Assembly: GCA_032164245.1 (NCBI GenBank)
Contig: JAVMKO010000003.1
Span: forward strand, 139,799,259 to 139,863,258
Direction: 5' to 3'
DNA length: 64,000 nt
From: Sternotherus odoratus
Lineage: Eukaryota; Chordata; Testudines; Kinosternidae
Below, in pieces: positions 9,733 through 20,470 of the stretch (the first letter of the stretch is position 1; each line of letters starts with the position of its first letter). The position numbers and the translations under genes were made by a program. The notes below the pieces were generated by a model that did not search any database, was not told where the DNA came from, and was given only the letters and a program-made list of their open reading frames with translations.

Positions 9733-11224
9733 CAGGCCCGGCGACAAGGGGGGGGCGGACTACGGGTACAGCTGTACTGGGCCCCGGACTTTAAGGGGGC
9801 CCCCATGTCAGACGGCCGGACCAACGTGGTGGTGGGAGTGCGCAGGCGGGGTGGAAACATGGGATGCTCTGCTGAGAGCCCAGGCGCACGGCCGGCCACG
9901 TGCAAATCCCCCACCGGCCACCCCAGCGCTGTAGCCAAGCGCCCGCAACGGCAGACTCCACAGTGGGCCCGGGGAAGCGTGCCCGGCCACCCTGGCTTGC
10001 CCGGGTAGTGGATGGTTCCGGCCCGGCCCGGGTGTGCATTTCCCGCCGGGCAGGGTAGGGGAACGCGCTGTGCTGGCTCTGGTCCGGGTGGGGCTGGTGT
10101 GTGGCACTGACGGTGGCGGAGGCGCCGAGAAGGGGAGCCGGCCTCGCCAGGGTAAGGGGGCAGGGGCCTGGCCCCACTCGGGGGGCAGCTCCAGGGGGGC
10201 CCTTGGGCAGGCGGGCTCTACGGTGAGTTCACCCCCTGTGGGCGCTCGGGAGGTTCATTCATCGGTGTGGCTGGGCTGGGGGGCAGGCAAGGGGGTGGGC
10301 GGGTGGGGAGGCCAGGCTGGGCGGGCGGGGAGGGCGGCAGGAGACTAGGCTGGATGGGGTGGGCGAGGCGTGGGTGTGAGAGGGAAGGAGGTTTGGGTGG
10401 GGGGGAGGCTGAGCTAGGCGGGCCAGCCATGGGGGGCAGGAGGCTGGGTTGAGAGCGGGAGGGGGGAGGAGGTTAGGTTTGGTGGGATGGGCCGGGCCAG
10501 GCAGGGGTGGGGGTGGGAAGGCGGTTAGATGGGGGGGAGGCTGGGCGGGGGTAAAGGAAGATCACCCCCAACAGCGGGGTGGGCCAGGCAGGGATGGGTG
10601 GGGAGGGGAGGAGGTTAGGTGGGGTGGGCCGGGTCAGGCAGGGGGGAAGGAGAATAGGCTGGGGGGGGAGGTGGGCCAGGCAGGGGTGGTGTATGTGTCC
10701 TACCTGAGGTTTGCAAAGCCCAGGAGACACGAGTTGCGGGCCCGAGCCTGGCAGACAGGGGAGACAGACCAGCTGACTCAGTGAGGGGGAAGCTGGTGTG
10801 GGAGAAGGCCTGGTCCCCCACATCTGACCCCCAGCTCCTCTTCCCTAAGCACTTTGGCCTGTGTCCACGGGCTTTTACACTAGTAGCAACATAAATTTGT
10901 CTAAAGCGGCAGCGGGCGGAGAAGCGGCAGTGAGCTGAGTGCTCAGCCCGATGCGGCTTTAGAGTTTCCCCGGGGCAGGCGGCAGGAAGGGGAAACCCCA
11001 AAGCAGTGCAGGGCTAAGCACTCCGCCTGCCACTGCTTTGGGGTTTCCCCCGCTGACCCCTTGCCAGCTGGGGTCTCAGCTCCCGTTGCCAGCCTGGGCT
11101 TCCTCGGGGGGGGGGGGGGGGGAGGGGGAGCAGCCCGCGAATGACATTGAGGTGCTGTCGACTTTACCAGAGGGCCCACAAACGATCAGAGTAATGGACC
11201 CCCAAATTTCTGTCGCCGGGTCTG
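9733..11224 (+). mobile_element. Non-autonomous hAT transposon, GC-rich family, copy 2 (longest)
   Basis: It starts CAGGCCCGGCGACAAGGGGG and ends AAATTTCTGTCGCCGGGTCTG. It is flanked by a perfect 8-bp duplication TTGAGGAG (9725-9732 and 11225-11232). At 1492 bp it is the longest copy. It carries an extended CpG-rich block (9790-10240), a G-rich minisatellite (10267-10690) and a distal unique part (10690-11200). No transposase motif is visible; the frames of 100-128 codons are compositional. Its interior is homologous, in reverse complement, to copy 3. Confidence 0.87.
10267..10690 (+). repeat. G-rich minisatellite inside the hAT copy
   Basis: Imperfect units of roughly 40-60 bp carry GGGTGGGCCGGGCAGG-like and GGGGAGGAGGTTAGGT-like cores. 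Many runs of three or more G make it rich in G-quadruplex-capable sequence on the plus strand. The complementary C-rich version is at about 21360-21770 in the inverted copy. Confidence 0.55.
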
Positions 11225-11333
11225 TTGAGGAGAGAATTAACCCAAGTTTGTATGTTATGAGAAGGAGTAAATAACACGTCCTTATTTACTTTCTCAACAA
11301 AGTCATGATTTTATAGAACTCTAATATACTCCC

Positions 11334-12038
11334 TGTGGCAGGGCGACCACTCACCCCTGCGGTGCCTCCTGCTGGTCCATCCGGGAATTAGCTCACCAGC
11401 ATCTGGAGCGCCCTCTGCAGGCCAATGTCCCGCTTGCTGCTCTGGCCCAGAGTCCCTCCCTGGACCCTGGTGCCCTTTTACTGAGGTTGCTGCAGCCCTG
11501 CAGAACCCCTTCAGATCTTAGGGTCTCCCCTCCCAGGGAACCCCCACGCTCTATCCACACCTTGGCTCAGTCTAGGCAACTGCCAGTCACCACTTGCCCC
11601 AGTTCACTGGGGAAGACTGCAGTGTAATTGCCATTCATCACCGGCAAGGAGGGTTTGACCTGCTACCCCTACCTCTAGAGCCATGGGCTGCCCCCTGAAA
11701 CCCCAGCTGACCCCTTTGTTGGGCCATCTCCTAGGCCCTGCAGCCTGGGGGGTTTCCAGGCAGGAGGTTCCCCAGCTCCTCTTGCCTTGCCCCAGCCCTG
11801 CTTCACTCTGGGTACCTTGTTGAGTTCCTAGCAGCCAGGCCTATCTCTCTCTGCAAACAGAGGAAACTCTCTCTTCCACACTGAGCCCTTTTATCAGGGC
11901 CAGCTGGGCCTTAATTGACCCAGCCACAGCTGTGGATGTTCTGCCCAATCAGCCTGGAGTTTGCTTGCTCCCAGCCACAACCCTTTCTTGGGCTGTTTCA
12001 AGCCCTTTTTCCTGGAGTGAGGCAGCCTCCCCACTACA
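11334..12038 (-). mobile_element. Solo LTR (705 bp) inserted in CR1
   Basis: The plus-strand ends are TGTGGCAGGG and CCCACTACA, i.e. TG...CA. The element is flanked by a perfect 5-bp duplication CTCCC (11329-11333 and 12039-12043), as made by a retroviral-type integrase. Minus orientation is inferred from a TATA-like GATAAAAGG (about 11891-11899 read in reverse) upstream of a possible AGTAAA signal. No internal retroviral genes are present, so it is most simply a recombination product of a full element. Confidence 0.77.
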
Positions 12039-12043
12039 CTCCC

Positions 12044-13395
12044 CCTTAGTCATTTCTTTTCCAGGCTGAAAAGTCCTAGACTTATTAATCTCTCCTCATA
12101 TGGAAGCTGTTCCGTGTCCCTATTCATTTTTGTTGCCCTTTTCTGAACCTTTTCCAATTCTCATATATCTTTTTTCGAGATGGGGCAACTACATCTGCAT
12201 GCAGTATTCAAGATGTGAGCACATAATGGATTTATATACAGGCAATATGATATTTTCTGTCTTGTTATCTATCACTTTCCTAATGATTCCCAACATTCTG
12301 TTAGCTTTTTTGACTTCTGCTACACACTGAGTGGATGTTTTCAAAGAATTATCTATGATGACTCCAAGGTCTCTTTCTTGAGTGGTAACAGTTAATTTAG
12401 ACCCCATCATTTTATATGTATAGTTGGGATTAAGTTTCACAATGTGCATTACTTTGCATTTATCAACCATGTGTGTCATCTGCCATTTTTTTTGCCTGGA
12501 CACGCAGTTTTGTGAGATCCTTTTGTAACTCTTTGCAGTCTGCTTTGGGCTTAACTATCTTGAATAGTTTTGTATCATCTACAAATTTTGCCACCTTGCT
12601 GAATATGTTGAACAGTACTAGTACATATTCCCTAAGTGACACCACTATTTACCTCTCCTTTCTGAAAACTGACCATTTATTCCTACCTTTTGTGTCCTAT
12701 CTTTTAAGCAGTTACTGATCCATGGAAGGACCTTTCCTCTTGTCCCATGAGAGCTTACTTAGTTTAAGAGCTTTTGGTGAAGGACCTTGTCAAAGGCTTT
12801 CTGAAAATCTAAGTATGCTATATCCACTGGATCACTCTTTCCATGTGCTTATTGACCCCCCTCAAAGAATTCTAGTAGATTAGTGAGGCATGATTTCCCT
12901 TTACAAAAACCATGTTGACTCTTTCCCAACAAATCATGTTCATCACTCTGTCTGATAATTCTGTTCATTTTTATAGTTTCAATCAATTTGCCTGACACTA
13001 TAATTAGGCTTACCAGCCTATAATTGCTGGGATTGACTCTGGAGCCCTTTTAAAAAATTGGTGTCAAATTAGCTATCTTTCAGTCATTTAGTACAGAAGC
13101 TGATTTAAAGGCTAGGTTACATACAACAGTTAGTAGTTCTGAAATTTCACATTTGAGTTCCTTCAGAACTCCTGGGTGAATACCATCTGGTCCTGATGAC
13201 TTATTACAGTTTAGTTTATCAATTTGTTCCAAAACCACTTCTAATGACATCTCAAGCTGGTACAGTTCCTCAGATTTGTTGCCTAAAAAGAATGGTTCAG
13301 GTTTGGGAATCTCTCTCACATTCTCAGCCATGAAGACTGATGCAAATAGTTCATTTAGTTTCTTTGCAATGGCCTTATCTTCCTTTTACTCAGCA
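12044..13395 (-). pseudogene. CR1 ORF2 reverse transcriptase remnant
   Basis: Minus-strand frames give, in order, the N-terminal RT region with KLNCNKSSGPDGIHPGVLKE (13080-13331), then the FVDDTK catalytic block (12463-12645; FADD in the fresher copy), then the thumb and C-terminal part with DKCKVMHI, GVIIDNSLK and LEYCMQM (12189-12503). The frames are offset from one another and interrupted by stops, so the protein is dead. The endonuclease domain is absent because the copy is 5'-truncated near 13395. Identity with the copy at 14822-18502 is obvious but clearly lower than between recent copies. Confidence 0.82.
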
Positions 13396-14754
13396 AGTAA
13401 AAAATGATCTTGTGGAAATTAAAAATCTACTTGAGTGGGTAAAATGATCTTTTTATTTTTGTGGAAAGAACATGTCTTAGCAGGTAACAGTTCAAGCATG
13501 AAGAAAGTCATGGCTCAATTAAAAATAAGGTTTCTGTTTAACCACAAAGTAGAGTTTAACACATTTTTTTTAGGGCTTTGGATTTTTAAAAATATCTTAT
13601 TTTGTGCTTGTAACCTTTGGTAGTCAGCACATGCATATTTTGACAGCAAGTGCATCAATGCCATTTCCTACTTGGGAATTCTCTCAAGTTAATCAGTTGC
13701 TACTGATGTGGTACGGCAAAATTCAGATGATAATGACCTACACACTATTGTATTCTATATAGCTTCTAATAGCGCCCTCAACACTGTAGTATCTGAGAAA
13801 CTTTCAGCAGTAAATTAAGTGGCGGGACTAACATCTATCACAAATGGTTTGTTCTTTCTGTCATCCTCTCCTTCAGGGGAGAATTGCTTGGGCAGTATAG
13901 TGTTTTGTTCTGTTAGTTTAAAAAAATTGCCCCCATGTGATTGATAGTGAAGGCAGGTTGAAGTGAACCTTGCACTTGGAGCAGAAAGTGGTGAGGTCTG
14001 TGATGGTCCTTGGTTCCTGGTTCATTCCATGGTCTCTGACTAGCCCCATAGTAGATAAAGCACAGAGAATACAGATCACATAGAACACAACAACCATCAT
14101 AAATGCAATGCACCTCATTCTAGCTGCCTCTTCTCTGGGAGACTTTCTGAGTTCAGGTAGGCAGGGTTCTCCCTGCCTCATCAATAAGGCTTCAGGTTTG
14201 TCACAACAGTAAAAATACAAATAAAAATGGAGAGAATGATTTTCCCATTCATCAGTGACTTTTGTTTTTTCAGTTCCTGTGGTTCCTGTCCTGCAAGTCA
14301 GGCCCAGCTCCACACTTCAGGCATTGCAATCTGACATGTGGGGTTGCAGCACCACTCAGGTTTGGCCCATCTGTGCCTCCATCATGGTAGAGGGGAGAAG
14401 GAGGGGTAAACTTGGTGCTTCAACCTGCAACTCTAGGATAAAGAGCAAAGAGCTGGGCAAGCCTAGGGGAACACAAGTCCTGCCACTTCCTGGGGTGAGT
14501 GCAGGGTGGACTCACTCTCCAGAGCTGTACCCCCATCCACCGGCCAGGATTCGGGGTGTAGTGCTGGGGTGGAGGGTGCTTCTGCGCCTGTTTGGTGCCC
14601 CCACATTTGTCAGGGACTTTTTACTCTAGGCATGCAGCTGGACTGTTTGTCAGAATAGGGGGCACAGATCCATGCTGTTTGAGAAGCCTCCACAAACGTG
14701 CATGATCTCTTCAGCGAAGTAGGACGATAAACCTTTGCAGCACTCACAAAAGAA
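13396..14754. other. Unique-looking DNA with a GC-richer patch
   Basis: No recognised gene. 14290-14640 is GC-richer with a 124-codon open frame of low interest. A minus-strand frame at 13918-14313 (131 codons) has no domain that I recognise and is most likely chance. Confidence 0.35.
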
Positions 14755-14811
14755 AGCAATATGCATTTGTATGGCATCTCTCATTCCAAATGGCCCCAAG
14801 CACATCAGACA
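14755..14811 (-). repeat. MIR-like SINE tail fragment
   Basis: GCATTTGTATGGCATCTCTC and CAAATGGCCCCAAGCAC resemble the antisense of the common tail '...AAGCGCTTTGAGATCC...ATGAAAGGCGCTATATAAATGC'. It is short and degraded. Confidence 0.32.
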
Positions 14812-14824
14812 TTGAATAGATTGT

Positions 14825-15277
14825 GATGATCGGGAGAACTGTATGGTGACTTGCCTGCCTGGTGCAAAGGTTGCGGATCTATCGAGGCATCTAGATAGAC
14901 TTATGAGTAGTGCTGGGGAGGAGCCGGTGGTCGTGGTACATGTAGGTACCAATGACATAGGGAAGGGTAGAAGAGATGTCCTGGAGGCCAAATTTAGGTT
15001 GCTAGGAAAGAGGTTGAAATCCAGGACTTCTATGGTGGCTTTCTCAGAAATGCTTCCAGTTCCACGCGCAGGGCCAGGTAGGCAGGCAGAGCTTCAGAGT
15101 CTCAATGCGTGGATGAGACGATGGTGTAGAGAGGAAGGGTTCAGATTTATTAGGAACTGGGGAAACTTTTGGGATAGGGGGAGCCTATACAGGAAGGATG
15201 GGCTCCACCTAAACCAAAGTGGAACCAGGCTGCTGGCACTTAACATTAAAAAGGTTGCAGAGCAGTCTTTAAACTAA
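14825..15277 (+). pseudogene. CR1 ORF1, C-terminal esterase (SGNH-hydrolase-like) domain
   Basis: The frame is open from the truncation point; the first ATG is at 14843. From that Met, the segment VVVVHVGTND has GTND at residues 35-38, and DGLHLN at 119-124 supplies the Asp and His typical of the esterase domain in CR1 ORF1 proteins. The domain is thought to help the ribonucleoprotein act on lipids or membranes, but its exact role is unsettled. The N-terminal nucleophile block and any upstream PHD or coiled-coil part are lost with the 5' truncation. It ends at TAA (15275-15277), about 35 nt before the ORF2 frame opens. Confidence 0.82.
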
Positions 15278-15312
15278 GAGATGGGGGAAAGCCGATTGCT
15301 GCAGAGGAGCAC

Positions 15313-16953
15313 GTGGATCGGATAGAGACTTCTCTTACAGGAGGGTCTGTCATTAAAGATTCTCTAGGTTCTAGACAGGAAAGGATGGAAAAGGATAAAG
15401 GAGAGGCCAGATCAGATGAGAAATTTTCACATAAAGAATCTGACACACCAGGGAAGAGCAGACAGATAAACAGTGACCAGTTTTTAAAGTGCTTGTACAC
15501 AAATGCCAGAAGTCTAAATAATAAGATGGGTGAACTGGAGTGCCTCGTGTTAGAGGAGGATATTGACATAATAGGTATCACAGAAACATGGTGGACCGAG
15601 GACAATCAATGGGACACAATCATTCCAGGATATAAAATATATCGGAAGGACAGAATAGGTCGTGGGGGCGGGGGAGTGGCACTTTATGTAAAAGATAGTG
15701 TAGAATCAAATGAAGTAAAAATCTTAAATGAATCCACATGTTCCATAGAATCACTATGGATAGTAATTTCATGCTCAAATAAGAACATAACAATAGGGCT
15801 CTATTATCGACCACCTGATCAGGACAGTGATAGGGATGACGAAATGCTAAGGGAGATTAGAGAGGCTGTCAAAATAAAGAACCCAATAATAGTGGGAGAC
15901 TTCAATTATCCCAACATTGACTGGGTACATGTCACCTCGGGACGAAATGCAGAGATGAAATTTCTTGATACTTTAAATGACTGCTTCTTGGAGCAGCTGG
16001 TACAGGAAACCACAAGGGGAGAGGCAACTCTGGATTTAGTCCTGAGTGGAGCGCAGGATCTGGTTCAAGAGGTAACTATAAAAGGACCGCTGGGAAATAG
16101 TGACCATAATATAATAACATTTAACATTCCTATGGTGGAAATAACACCTCAGAAGCCCAACACTGGGGCATTTAATTTCAAAAAGGGGAACTATGAAAGA
16201 ATGAGGGGGTTAATTAAACGGAAATTAAAAGGTAAAGTGACTAAAGTGAAATCCCTGCAAGCTGCATGGACTCTCTTCAAAGATACCATAATAAAGGCCC
16301 AACTCAAATGTATACCCCAAATTAAAAAACAACGCCAGAAAACTAAAAAAGAGTCACCGTGGCTTAACAGCCAAGTAAAAGAAGCAGTGAGAGAGAAAAA
16401 GGCATCTTTTAAAAAGTGGAAGTCTAATCCTAGTGAGGTAAATAGAAAGGAGCATAAGCACTGCCAAGTAAAGTGTAAGAATGTAATAAGAAAAGCTAAA
16501 ATGGAGTTTGAAGAGCAGCTAGCCAAAAACTCAAAAGGTAATAATAAAATGTTTTTTAAATATGTCAGAAGCAGGAAGCCTGCTAAACAACCAGTGGGGC
16601 CCCTGGATGACAGAGATACAAAAGGAGCACTTAAAGATGACAGAGTCATTGCAGAGAAACTAAATGAATTCTTTGCTTCAGTCTTCACGGCTGAGGACGT
16701 TAGGGAGATTCCTAAACCTGAGCTGTCTTTTGTAGGTGACGAATCTGAGGTATTGTCACAAATTGAAGTATCGGTAGAGGAGGTTCTGGAACTCATTGAT
16801 AAACTTAACTGTAACAAGTCACCGGGACCAGATGGCATTCACCCAAGAGTTCTGAAAGAACTCAAATGTGAAATTGCGCCACTATTAACGAGGGTTTGTA
16901 ACCTATCCTTTAAATCGGCTACTGTGCCCAGTGACTGGAAGATAGCTAATTAA
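15313..16953 (+). pseudogene. CR1 ORF2, part 1: apurinic-like endonuclease and N-terminal RT
   Basis: This open frame of 546 codons starts at a GTG; the first in-frame ATG is at 15385 (residue 25), so the true start is uncertain. Endonuclease motifs, numbered from the GTG, are N64-A-R, E91-T-W-W, Y165-R-P-P, G195-D-F-N and S263-D-H, the layout of the AP-endonuclease-like nicking domain of non-LTR retrotransposons. A basic linker follows, then the RT N-terminal motif NKSPGPDG at 501-508. The frame ends prematurely at TAA (16951-16953) after SDWKIAN. The reading continues in another frame, consistent with a single-base deletion near 16950. Confidence 0.92.
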
Positions 16954-18281
16954 CGCCAATATTTAAAAAGGGCTCTAGAGGTGATCCTGGCAATTACAGA
17001 CCAGTCAGTCTAACGTCCGTACCGGGAAAATTAGTTGAAACAATAGTAAAGAATAAAATTGTCAGACACATAGAAGAGCATAAATTGTTGGGCAAAAGTC
17101 AACATGGTTTCTCCAAAGGGAAATCGTGTCTTACTAATCTATTAGAGTTCTTTGAAGGGGTCAGCAAACATGTGGACAAGGGGGATCCGGTGGACATAGT
17201 GTACTTAGATTTCCAGAAAGCCTTTGACAAGGTCCCTCACCAAAGGCTCTTACGTAAATTAAGCTGCCATGGGATAAGAGGGAAGATCCTCTCATGGATT
17301 GAAAACTGGTTAAAAGACAGGGAACAAAGGGTAGGGATAAATGGAACTTTTTCAGAATGGAGAGGGGTAACTAGTGGTGTTCCCCAAGGGTCAGTCCTGG
17401 GGCCGATCCTATTCAACTTATTTATAAATGATTTGGAGAAAGGGGTAAACAGTGATGTGGCAAAGTTTGCAGATGATACTAAACTGCTCAAAGTAGTAAG
17501 GACCAAAGCAGACTGTGAAGAACTTCAAAAAGATCTCACTAAACTAAGTGATTGGGCAACAAAATGGCAAATGAAATTTAATGTGGATAAATGTAAAGTA
17601 ATGCACATTGGAAAAAATAACCCCAACTATACATACAATATGATGGGGGCTAATTTAGCTACAACCAATCAGGAAAAAGACCTGGGAGTCATTGTGGATA
17701 GTTCTCTGAAGGCATCCACGCAGTGTGCAGCGGCAGTCAAAAAAGCAAACAGGATGTTAGGAATCATTAAAAAGGGGATAGAGAATAAGTCGGAGAATAT
17801 CTTATTGCCCTTATACAAATCCATGGTGCGCCCACATCTTGAATACTGCGTACAAATGTGGTCTCCTCATCTCAAAAAGGATATACTGGCACTAGAAAAG
17901 GTTCAGAGAAGGGCAACTAAAATGATTAGGGGTTTGGAACGGGTCCCATATGAAGAGAGATTAAGGAGGCTAGGACTTTTTAGCTTGGAAAAGAGGAGAC
18001 TAAGGGGGGATATGATAGAGGTATATAAAATTATGAGTGGAGTGGAGGAAGTGAATAAGGAAAAGTTATTTACTTGTTCCCAAAATAGAAGAACTAGGGG
18101 CCATTCAATGAAATTGGCATGCAGCAGGTTTAAAACAAATAAAAGGAAGTTCTTCTTCACACAGCGCACAGTCAACCTGTGGAACTCCTTACCTGAGGAG
18201 GCTGTGAAGGCTAGGACTATAACAGGGTTTAAAAGAGAGCTGGATAAATTCTTGGAGGCTAAGTCCATAAATGGCTATTAG
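16953..18281 (+). pseudogene. CR1 ORF2, part 2: reverse transcriptase palm, thumb and C-terminus
   Basis: This frame is open from about 16953, directly across the break in part 1, and has a Met at 17085. Numbered from that Met, YLDFQKAFDKV at 40-50 carries the first catalytic aspartate region, GVPQGSVLGPILF at 98-110 is the classic RT block, and FADD at 128-131 is the catalytic F/YxDD. The C-terminal part has HLEYCVQMW and the [18 protein letters not shown] segment, and the frame stops at TAG (18279-18281). All RT key residues are present, so only the frameshift separates it from a complete ORF2. Confidence 0.92.
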
Positions 18282-18462
18282 CCGGATGGGTAATGAATGG
18301 TGTCCCTAGCCTCTGTCTGTCAGAGGGGGGTGATGGATGGCAGGAGAGAGATCGCTCGATCATACCTGTTAGGTTCACTCACTCCGGGGCACCTGGCATT
18401 GGCCACTGTCGGTAGACAGGATGCTGGGCTAGATGGACCTTTGGTCTGACCCAGTATGGCCG

Positions 18463-18502
18463 TTCTTATGTTCTTATGTTCTTATGTTCTTATGTTCTTA
18501 TG
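18463..18502 (+). repeat. CR1 3' tail, (TTCTTATG)5
   Basis: There are five perfect octamers, followed by a partial TT. This is the tandem 3' terminus of the CR1 above, which serves in place of poly(A). The variant is typical of turtle CR1 families as I remember them; bird CR1 usually ends in an ATTCTATG-type octamer. Confidence 0.9.
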
Positions 18503-18531
18503 TTATTGAGAGAGAAACTGGGAAGGTCATC

Positions 18532-18594
18532 TAAAGTCCACTGAAGCCAATGGGAGTCTTTCCATTGATCTCAGTGAGCTTTGGATCAAGCCCT
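18532..18594. repeat. Palindromic repeat, GATCCAAAGC family
   Basis: TAAAGTCCACTGAAGCCAAT...TCCATTGATCTCAGTG...AGCTTTGGATCAAG contains internal dyads around CATTGA. Related segments are at 53625-53697 and 60739-60813, where GATCCAAA or its analogue opens and CTTTGGAGC or CTTTGAATCAAG closes. Confidence 0.45.
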
Positions 18595-18807
18595 GTGGCT
18601 AGAGATCACTTCACATGCCATGAAACTGAAGGCATATCTGTTGTGCAATTCAACCGCTTGTTGTTGAGCACAGCAATATTACACACTGAAGTGACGTGAA
18701 GGACAATACCTTATCTAATTGAAATTCTAGGTGGCATTTAGGTAGGCACTGTGTACAGTAATATCTCAAGTTGACATTTATCCAAGCCTCTGGGGTTAAC
18801 ACTCATA

Positions 18808-19100
18808 CAGTAAACCCTCGATTTAACGGACCTCGATTTAACGGACTTCGGATGCAACGGACAAAATTTCTGAGCAAGTCTCATGCATTCCTGATCCATT
18901 TCTGGTGGGCTGGCTGATGGCTCCCGGCAGCTGGGACCCGGGTCCCGGGAGCGGGCAGGCTGCGGAGCTGCCGCCCTGACCCTGTGGCGGGCGGGCTGCT
19001 GCTCCGACAGCTCTTTTTTTTATTATTATTAAATAACGGACTTTTTGATTTAACGGACACCCCCTCGCCCGAATTAGTCCGTTAAATGGAGGTTTTACTG
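18808..19100. mobile_element. Tigger-like (Tc1/mariner) MITE
   Basis: It starts CAGTAAACCCTCGATTTAAC and ends with the inverted partner (GTTAAATGGAGGTTTTACTG), flanked by TA dinucleotides at 18806-18807 and 19101-19102. The inner ends repeat the motif GATTTAACGGAC. The centre is GC-rich (18910-19010) and non-coding. End sequence and TA target fit the pogo/Tigger branch of Tc1/mariner. Confidence 0.88.
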
Positions 19101-19213
19101 TACTCTTACAAAAGTATCTTGAGATCTTTAATGATAACAGGTGGCTAGGTCCTCTGTTTCACATATCCAACAGCACAGCGCCTCCAGCACTACATTAGAG
19201 GAACAGTTTTCAC

Positions 19214-19290
19214 TTGTGGTTCTCAGACCATTAGGGTCTGCAGACTATGTCTAAGACTGTCTAAGATTTCCAAAGGGACCCACACCACCT
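19214..19290 (+). repeat. hAT terminal fragment
   Basis: TTGTGGTTCTCAGACCATTA and GGGTCTGCAGACTATG resemble the end 'CAGTGGTTCTCAGACCTGTGGTCTGCAGACC' seen in old hAT elements. The partner end is missing. Confidence 0.35.
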
Positions 19291-19810
19291 GTCAAAAAAA
19301 CGGCAGTAGAGCATTGATTCAAAGAGGAAGAGGCACTTACTAAATCACTGACACCACTTGTTCTTGCAAAGTCCTGCCCCACCTTGTGGGCAGTAGGACC
19401 CAGGTGTTTCCTCCCTCATCCCCACCACCTGTGTAGTCATGGAGAAAAATTGCAGGGAGGAACCAGCCAGAGACTCTAGCCCTGCTCAGCTGCAGAAGCA
19501 GCTAAAGCTGTGGCCTTCAAACATTCAGTCAAAACTGTAAAAATTTCTATCAATGTTCTCTGCTCTGTTCTGTTTGACTGCTTGCTCTAACTCACTTCTT
19601 CCCTCTCCCTCAGTCACTTTACCTTAACTTCACTCTCCACCTGCACCTCTTACCCTTTTCTCTCTTGTCCTTCTTTCCCTTCCTTTCCCTATTCTTTCTA
19701 TTTAGCTGATCCCTTTCCTAATAAAACCCACTGAAAAAAATGGAACTAATCTGCTGTTTGCTGCCATCACATTGGTCTCTATGTTCTGCACCTACCCTCA
19801 CCCTGTACCC
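19291..19810. other. Unique-looking, pyrimidine-rich DNA
   Basis: C/T-rich on the plus strand (19600-19700), with no recognised repeat or gene. Confidence 0.35.
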
Positions 19811-19905
19811 GTCTCGTCTATTTAGAGTGTGAGCTATTTAGAGTGGGGCCCCATTCTTGGTTGGTCTTAGGACTACCATGATAAATGTGACTAATAATAA
19901 TGATT
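19811..19905 (+). repeat. SINE tail fragment
   Basis: GGGCCCCATTCTTGGTTGG and GACTACCATGATAAATGTG ending in AATAATAATG resemble the amniote SINE tail 'aatggggtcctggtc...ggctcctaggcgctacggtaatacaaataataata'. Related to 690-800 and 62878-63005. Confidence 0.42.
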
Positions 19906-20260
19906 TCTGACACCACAAACCAGGGGTCCTGGAACAATTTGTACAGTGTATATGCTGAGAGCCATTGAACGAAATTGAAATCCGATTTGTTTTCTATAAT
20001 GTTCGCTAGAAAAATCCCAGCTTTAAAGGAGCAGGAAGGAATCACATGAGCCCTCTAACTACTTTAGCCATTAGAAAAACAGGATGGCTGCTTTGAGGAT
20101 CAATCATCCTCTAAAATGAATCCATATGGGTTTTACAAAGCTATTTTGAACTTGGCAGCATCAGTATCTACAACAAAGTACATGGCTAATAAGTCACAGG
20201 TGTTTGCCAGTTATAGTGGTGAACATAGTATGACTGTGAGCTATATGTATGCAATGTTTT

Positions 20261-20470
20261 GTAGCCATGTCTGTGCCAGGATATTAGAGATACAAGGTGT
20301 GTGAGGTAATATCTTTTATTGAACTCACTTCTGTTGGTGAAGGAGACAACCTTTTGTGCTTACACAGAGCTCTTCTTTGGGTCTGGGAAACTTACTCAGA
20401 GTGCCACAGGTAAATACAAGGCGGAAGAGACTTGTTTAGCATAAAAAGGTAACACATATTTCAAGGTATA
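20261..20470 (+). mobile_element. Retroposon, head family B, simple sense copy
   Basis: It begins GTAGCCATGTCTGTGCCAGG and ATATTAGAGATACAAGG, then GAGGTAATATCTTTTATTGA, CTTCTGTTGGTGAAGGAGAC, CACAGAGCTCTTCTTTGGGT and a tail GTGCCACAGGTAAATACAAGG. It gives the straight-through order of the family and is the reference for recognising the fold-back copies at 6248 and 27661. No protein frame is present. Confidence 0.62.

Larger units (their letters stand above)
11233..13395 (-). mobile_element. CR1 LINE fragment, minus strand, split by a solo LTR
   Basis: On the minus strand, 13395 down to 12044 encodes CR1 ORF2 reverse transcriptase. The match then resumes on the far side of the LTR at 11333 and continues to about 11233 with the usual CR1 3' segment (TATAAAATCATGACTTTGTT, AAGTAAATAAGGA). 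The LTR (11334-12038) therefore landed inside a pre-existing CR1, and a hAT later landed at its 3' edge. Stops and small indels mark this copy as older than the one at 14822-18502. Confidence 0.82.
14822..18502 (+). mobile_element. Near full-length CR1 LINE
   Basis: The element holds the C-terminal part of ORF1 (esterase-like), all of ORF2 (endonuclease and reverse transcriptase, one frameshift), a 3' UTR of about 180 bp with the conserved CCAGTATGGCCGTTCTTATG end, and an octamer tail. It is truncated at the 5' end inside ORF1. CR1 lacks a poly(A) tail, and the short tandem 3' tail is the family hallmark. Open frames over about 3.4 kb with one clear break imply a young insertion compared with the other CR1 copies here. 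No unambiguous TSD was found. Confidence 0.93.

Noticed and set aside
8671..11274. Many frames of 70-128 codons on both strands
   Set aside because: They lie inside hAT elements with defined ends and TSDs, are G/P/R-rich, and are open in several frames because of GC content.
13918..14313. 131-codon minus-strand frame as a possible host exon
   Set aside because: No recognised motif and no supporting splice pattern. Length is within chance for a 64-kb window.
16191..16838. 215-codon minus-strand frame
   Set aside because: Antisense shadow of CR1 ORF2. The sense frame carries all endonuclease and RT motifs.
18463..18502. CRISPR-like or ordinary microsatellite array
   Set aside because: The octamers are contiguous without spacers and sit exactly at the CR1 3' terminus, so they are the element's tail.
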